From NCBI RefSeq assembly GCF_003369915.1, contig NW_022881603.1, positions 5,997,249-6,061,248 of the forward strand: 64,000 nt of DNA. Reading direction: 5' to 3'. The position numbers were made by a program, and so were the translations under genes. The notes beneath the pieces were generated by a model. That model was not told where the DNA came from, made no database searches, and saw only the letters and a program-made list of their open reading frames with translations. The stretch is from Drosophila miranda (taxonomy: Eukaryota; Arthropoda; Insecta; Diptera; Drosophilidae). This document shows positions 59,597 through 64,000 of this stretch, piece by piece (the first letter of the stretch is position 1; the number at the start of each line of letters is the position of its first letter).

Positions 59597-60394
59597 CCAC
59601 ACTATCGTTTCCAGGATTACTCCGCCGAAACGGGAGTGCCAAGCAGGCGGGCTTTTTCAATTAAGGGGCCCCAAACGTAGGCCATCGGCCACACCCTGAG
59701 ATTAAGAGTCTCTGGCTCCATCGACTGAGATGCCTGGGCTACTGCTTTAGATCCTTTGCGTGAAACACCCCAAAACGTGAGCCTTGCAACGTCTCCAGCT
59801 CGTACTCTGTCCGACGAACTTGAAACTGCTGCTCAGATTGCACTTGCTCCTGCCTAGCCTCTCCGAAACTCGGTCGATTCCTGTTAGGGTTTGCTCCTGC
59901 GCCCATCCATGCATTAATTGTTTTGCAGGTGAGCGGACCCCCTTCTTTTCCCCTTGCTATTTACCTTCGCTTACTTTTTCTGAGTGCCAACTCCCTTTGC
60001 TGTTTCCTCCCTCAGATCACCGTGGATCCCCCAGAATCGGACAACGACGTTAATGCCTCTGGACATAACCCGGACCACGACTCGACAGATCCTCCGGCAC
60101 CTCTTCCTCTTTTCAGATCCGGACAGCGAGCTCCACGAGTCGGACAACGAGGCTACTACCACCTGGTAATACCTGGACCACAACTCGGGCCACACTCTTC
60201 CTTCCCTTCTACCTCCGATACATAACTACCATGTCCATTTTCCTCTCTTCTACTCATCTCAGCGGCTACGACGGCTAGGATTTATTCCCGGCTCGCGGAC
60301 CGGCTGACTTTCGTTCTACCAGGGTTCCATTTTACACCGGGTCTTTAAGACTCGCGTTTAAAATCGATCCCTTCTATTACCATTGGGCGCCATT
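59597..60394 (-). other. Internal region of non-autonomous LTR element, copy B
   Basis: Only ~800 bp between LTRs. It has the PPT-side sequence shared with copy A, the gag/integrase-tail junction (~59775-59830), a second deletion removing most of gag (near 59834 and 59910), the leader, and the primer-binding site TGGCGCCCAAT (minus strand, 60382-60392). No protein can be made from it. Confidence 0.75.
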
Positions 60395-62145
60395 TGTCAT
60401 GATCCGCCTCTTTGCCACCCTGGCCTATCGTTCCCAGCTAGCTCACGGGCAGACGCCGCTAATATTGAACCACACGACAAATAGTGCGTGCGAGAGAGAC
60501 AGAAAATCAGTCTGAGCGTGACGTCGGGCGCTGCGTAGCCACTGAAAATTGATTTCTTGCTTTTGGCTACAAAAATGATCCGATCTGATCCAGATTCCGC
60601 AGTCTGATAGATATGGTCATTATCTATGATTCTGCGTTTTTAGTTTTCTCGAATGTGCAATATTGTGGTTGCAACAGATTTTCGTTCTTTGTGGGGGCGG
60701 AAGGGGGTGGGGCGAAATTCTGAGATATACGTTTTATAGTGAGATCTAACAGAAGTGCGGATACCAAATTTGGTTACTCTAGCCTTAATAGTCTCTGAGA
60801 TTTGTGGATGCCCCAGATTTTTGTCCTTTGCGGGGGCGGAAGGGGGTATGGCGAAATTTGGACACGAAACGGTCAAGGTCCGATATCACAGGAGTGTGGA
60901 TACCAAATTTGGTTGCTCTGGCTCTTATAGGTTCTGATATCCTTGAACTCATATTTTGCAATTGACAAAACCGACCATGAAACCTGTGTGTTAGAGAGAG
61001 ACAGAGCGAGAAAGGATGAAATTGTTTTCTTGATTCTGGCTATAATCATTATACGATCTGGTTCAGATTTTGGTCAGATATGGTCATCCTCACCGATTCT
61101 GCGTTTTTGGTTTTATCGTATCTTTAAAAATGTGGATGCCACAGATTTTCGTCCTTTGTGGGGGCGGAAGTGGGCGGGGCGAAGTTTTGAAATATTTTTG
61201 TAGCAGTGACAAATCACAGAAGTCTGGATCCAAAACATCGTTGCTCTAGCTCTTATAGTCTTTGAGCACTAGGCGCTGAAGGGGACGGACGGACGGACGG
61301 ACGGACGGACAGACGGACAGACAGACAGACAGGGCTCAATCGACTCGGCTATTGATGCTGATCAAGAATATATATACTTTATGGGGTCGGAAACGATTCC
61401 TTCTGGCCGTTACACACATCCACTTTTACCACAAATCTAATATACCCCAATACTCATTTTGAGTATCGGGTATAAACATAAAAAAAAAACCTAATTTATA
61501 GGACAGACTTGTCCTCGTTGGCACTTTCGTCAGCGGGGATAGTTGGTTTCGTTATCCCTAGCAGGGTCCCACCCTTCCATGAGCGCCACCTTTTGAATTC
61601 GCTCCCTTTTCATATTCAGGGTCCCGCTCTTCTTCTCGCTCTCGTCCCACCCAACTACCGTTTTCTATTCACTCATGACTCTTTTCAAATTTTCATTTTA
61701 TATCCATTATATTTTCTTATTTATCTTCTTGAACATTATTAATTAATAATCTAGGTTTATATAAAAGATATGTGGGGACAGAAACGTGTCTCCAGTCGGT
61801 GCTCCGCTGACGGTTCCTTGGTGCCGGTGCTCCGCTGACGGTTCTCCTAACAGTTTTCCGGCCTGGCCAGTACCGGGCTGCTGCTGCCGATGTCCGCCGC
61901 TTCCGCTGATGTCTTGGTGGGATCGTCGTCTCCACGATCACCAATTTTGTTTCCTTTTCGTCTTCCAGGGCACGTGCGGCCTCCACTATTCTCCACCGGA
62001 AACCTCTTTTTTTTTTCTTCCTCGCCCCGTTTCCTTTTCTCCCACGCAACTCTGCCACTGCTTCCCAGGATCCACTATAGATGCCGCTGTCTCTTTCTTC
62101 TCCAGCCCTGATACCTATCGGCTCTCTCCAAAACCGCCCATAACA
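60395..62145 (-). repeat. 5' LTR of copy B, interrupted by a Helitron-like copy
   Basis: LTR sequence at 60395-60448 and 61476-62145 surrounds the nested element. The LTR lacks ~90 bp at the Helitron junction and an internal ~330 bp block (after AGGTTTATATAAAA, ~61763) compared with copy A. Confidence 0.78.
60449..61475 (+). mobile_element. Helitron/DINE-1-like (ISY-like) element, 5'-truncated
   Basis: Begins at CAGACGCCGCTAATATTG, so it lacks the first ~90 bp including the 5' hairpin. It ends with the terminal palindrome. (GGAC/GACA)n lies at ~61285-61332. Confidence 0.82.
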
Positions 62146-62323
62146 CTAGTCCTGTCCTTGTCTATTTCAAAAATCAAAATTTTGTAAATTTACAAATTTT
62201 GGAAGACTTTTGTCCAGGGGAGTGGGTTTGTGAGACTGCTTATGCGAAATTAATCCTTGTTTGTCCACCTACCACGCTGAGAATTTTAAATAAATTACCA
62301 AATACCCATATCTACATACATAC

Positions 62324-62736
62324 CTTGTTTAATATGTTTTCAAAAACAGCAGGATCGTCTGGATCGGTGTCGTTGGTGATGCGGAAGATCCACGGGCAGC
62401 AGCAGTGACATTTTCTTGCTTGGCTTTGCAGGGCCCAATTTTCAGCCACCAACGGAAAGACTCTCTTCATCTTTAGCGCCAAATATCTGCTGTCTTCTGA
62501 TGTCATTTTATTAAAGAAATATTCGGCTATAAGAGAAGAAAGCCTCCGTTTCTCTCCTGAACTTAGCACCTCTTGCTTGCGCTGGTTTTTTTGGCAAATG
62601 CTCGCAAGGACTGCCGCTCTGCAGTAGGACTGACTGTTGTTGTCGATGCGGCAGACAGCGAGGACGCGTCGGATAAATGACCGGATAATTCTCCACTGAA
62701 GTAGTGGAAATTAGGTTGTAGATGATCCCGCTCCAT
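62324..62736 (-). pseudogene. Unrecognised host-gene exon, frameshifted and cut off by LTR elements
   Basis: The ATG at 62736 opens MERDHLQPNFHYFSGELSGH, then a Ser/Thr-rich stretch up to RAFAKK at a run of seven T (62586-62592). In a neighbouring frame an apparently continuous protein follows: KQEVLSSGEKRRLSSLIAEY, MTSEDSRYLALKMKRVFP, to a good splice donor AACAAG|GTATGT at 62324. One extra base in the run would join the two frames. Downstream, only ~180 bp remain before the LTR element at 62145, so later exons are absent here. I do not recognise the family. Upstream it abuts the LTR at 62852. Confidence 0.5.
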
Positions 62737-62851
62737 TTTTCAACAATAACAACAAGGCGACGGCCAAAACATAACATAACGGATCTTTCTCTTGGGCTGC
62801 AGAGAACCATCGTTGGCAAAATCGATTCAATAGTATCGAAAGAATATTTTT

Positions 62852-63165
62852 TGTAAACTTTTAATAGCACGGTTTTATTATATGTTCTTCTTTCTTGATC
62901 GTCGTATTCGAATGAATGTGTGTTCGCATATCGATACTTGTCGAGGACAAGTATCGATATATCGAGTACATTGGTATTTCTTATAATATTATCGATGAGT
63001 AAATCTTAAACTAATATTCAAATCTTATAAACTAATATTCATATCTTACATTCGGGCAACCTGACTACAGATCGCCCACGATCTACACACTAAGGCATAC
63101 AGTTGGTTAAACATTTCTTATTCGGTATTGTCTTACTTAACATACTATTTCATCGATTAACAACA
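62852..63165 (-). repeat. 3' LTR of the terminal Ty3/gypsy element
   Basis: Limits are inferred from TG...CA ends and the end of pol, because the other LTR is outside the window. Contains a perfect 15-bp-arm palindrome (62928-62960, GACAAGTATCGATAT arms with a 3-base loop). Confidence 0.6.
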
Positions 63166-64000
63166 TGAGACCATGGTTTTAACCTTACACTCTACCCAGG
63201 GTTTAAGCCTTGCTGGTTCTAATATACTTCGGAATGGCATTTGCGTCAACTGACAGTCCTCAATGTCGACAACCTCATAACGATCATTATCCAATACTCT
63301 ATTGATCCTGTACGGTCCTCGATACTTTGGTGCGAACTTCTTATTGATCCCCGGTGTTGTGTCCACATGCCGGACTGCTACATAGTCACCAGGTTCATAC
63401 TTTAATGGGGCTCTATGTTTATGGGCATACATCTTCTCATTTCTTTTCAGCGACAACCGTATGTTCTCACTTGCTATTTCTCTTATAGTTTCCAACTCTC
63501 TAAGTTCTGACGCTAACTTCTCCTCTAGGTATTCGGTTAATTCATCTACAACGGGTCCTTTCTGGGGTATTCCAAATAACAATGTGCTAGGTGTCTTTTT
63601 CGTACTGCTGTTAACGGAGTTATTAATGGCGTGCTCTACCTTGCTCATCAACCTATACCAATCGGCTTGCTCAAGGGGCTCTGACAGTTTTCCTAACATA
63701 GGAGTAAGAACACGATTCACCCGCTCCACTTGGCCATTCGCCTGCGGTGCACCTGTAGCTACCTTAATGTGCTCTATCCCTCTCTCCTGCAGAAAACTAG
63801 AGAACTCTAACGAGGTGAAACAGGTCCCACGTGCTTCCCGCGTGCTGGTACTATTAACCGGGAACAATTTGACAAACTTAGTGAATGAATCTATTACCAC
63901 AAGGAGGTGTTTTCGCTTAGATCTAATACTCGGCAACGGACCCAAATGATCAACATGTAGGGTATGAAAAGGAACACACGACTTTGGGATACTATGGAGC
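63157..64000 (-). pseudogene. Integrase, missing the second catalytic aspartate
   Basis: Open from the window edge. It has the first catalytic Asp (LHVDHLGPLP), VVIDSFTKFVKLFPV, then a jump from STSTREA to RGTCFTSLEF that removes the segment normally ending in the second catalytic Asp. The Glu is present (ANGQVERVNR). The C-terminus has YEPGDYVAVRHVD and KYRGPYRINRVL, a gypsy-type chromodomain-less tail. The in-frame internal deletion (~35 residues by comparison with typical integrases) makes it catalytically dead. Confidence 0.8.

Larger units (their letters stand above)
54145..62145 (-). mobile_element. Composite of non-autonomous gypsy-type LTR elements (copies B and C)
   Basis: Reading upward on the plus axis: internal/PBS segment (54145-54293), LTR (54294-54960, then 59229-59596 after a LINE insertion), internal region (59597-60394), LTR (60395-62145, interrupted by a Helitron-like copy). 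All are minus-strand and of the same family as 33.3-36.1 kb. Each LTR starts TGTCATGATCCG and ends CGCCCATAACA on the plus strand. The order internal-LTR-internal-LTR indicates two elements sharing an LTR, by recombination or insertion. Confidence 0.78.
62852..64000 (-). mobile_element. Ty3/gypsy element, 3' part, running off the window
   Basis: It has an integrase frame and then a ~314-bp 3' LTR (62852-63165; minus strand begins TGTTGTTAATCG or TGTTAATCG and ends AAGTTTACA, with AATAAA near the end). The pol stop codon lies in the LTR start. The 5' part is outside the window. Possibly mdg3-like by integrase style (inference). Confidence 0.75.

Overview
The window is insect nuclear DNA, almost certainly Drosophila and probably from the obscura group. 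Spliced genes with GT/AG introns, core-promoter Motif 1 sites (TGGTCACACT) and very heavy transposon load show a fly. The single-copy genes are Chip (LIM-domain-binding protein), an OS-D chemosensory-type gene, a MADF-BESS protein, HSPC300 (SCAR/WAVE complex), Phk-3, Adk2 and a xyloside xylosyltransferase. As I recall the D. melanogaster map, these lie together near 60B, that is Muller element C. A ~1.13 kb Helitron/DINE-1-like repeat with a (GGAC/GACA)n core and a terminal hairpin occurs in several copies. It resembles the ISY/ISX family of D. miranda. Together with transposon crowding and a frameshifted host gene, a D. miranda neo-sex chromosome is possible, but that is inference.

Layout. 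0.3-3.7 kb: a complete two-LTR BEL/Pao element (minus strand) that has lost reverse transcriptase and most of integrase. 5.0-7.2 kb: one Helitron-like element inserted head-to-tail inside another, just upstream of Chip (7.4-9.2 kb). 10.1-18.7 kb: the gene block, with the HSPC300 intron enlarged by Helitron and hAT remnants and a 271-bp tandem duplication beside Phk-3. 19.4-22.1 kb: a terminal-inverted-repeat element carrying a nested 5'-truncated jockey-type LINE. 22.7-31.7 kb: a full-length but broken Ty3/gypsy element with long LTRs. 31.8-33.0 kb: the xylosyltransferase gene with a one-base frameshift.

33.3-62.1 kb is almost entirely nested transposons: a deleted, non-autonomous gypsy-type element (copy A); a 7.4 kb errantivirus-like element with gag, pol and an env remnant; a Helitron-like copy; two abutting BEL/Pao sequences; a second Helitron-like copy; an orphan signal-peptide exon; and a composite of the same non-autonomous LTR family (copies B/C) interrupted by a CR1/jockey-like LINE and by a third Helitron-like copy. 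62.1-62.85 kb holds a broken host-gene exon squeezed between LTR elements. From 62.85 kb to the end runs the 3' part of a Ty3/gypsy element whose integrase has lost its second catalytic aspartate.

Intact genes are Chip, the OS-D gene, the MADF-BESS gene, HSPC300, Phk-3 and Adk2. Several frame breaks, in both host and transposon genes, fall in homopolymer runs, so some may be assembly errors. I found no RNA gene or CRISPR array and no clearly new multi-gene system. The most unusual items are the deletion-derivative LTR family, the BEL/Pao element with a coiled-coil insert, the unclassified inverted-repeat element and the 63-bp repeat array in the errantivirus pol.
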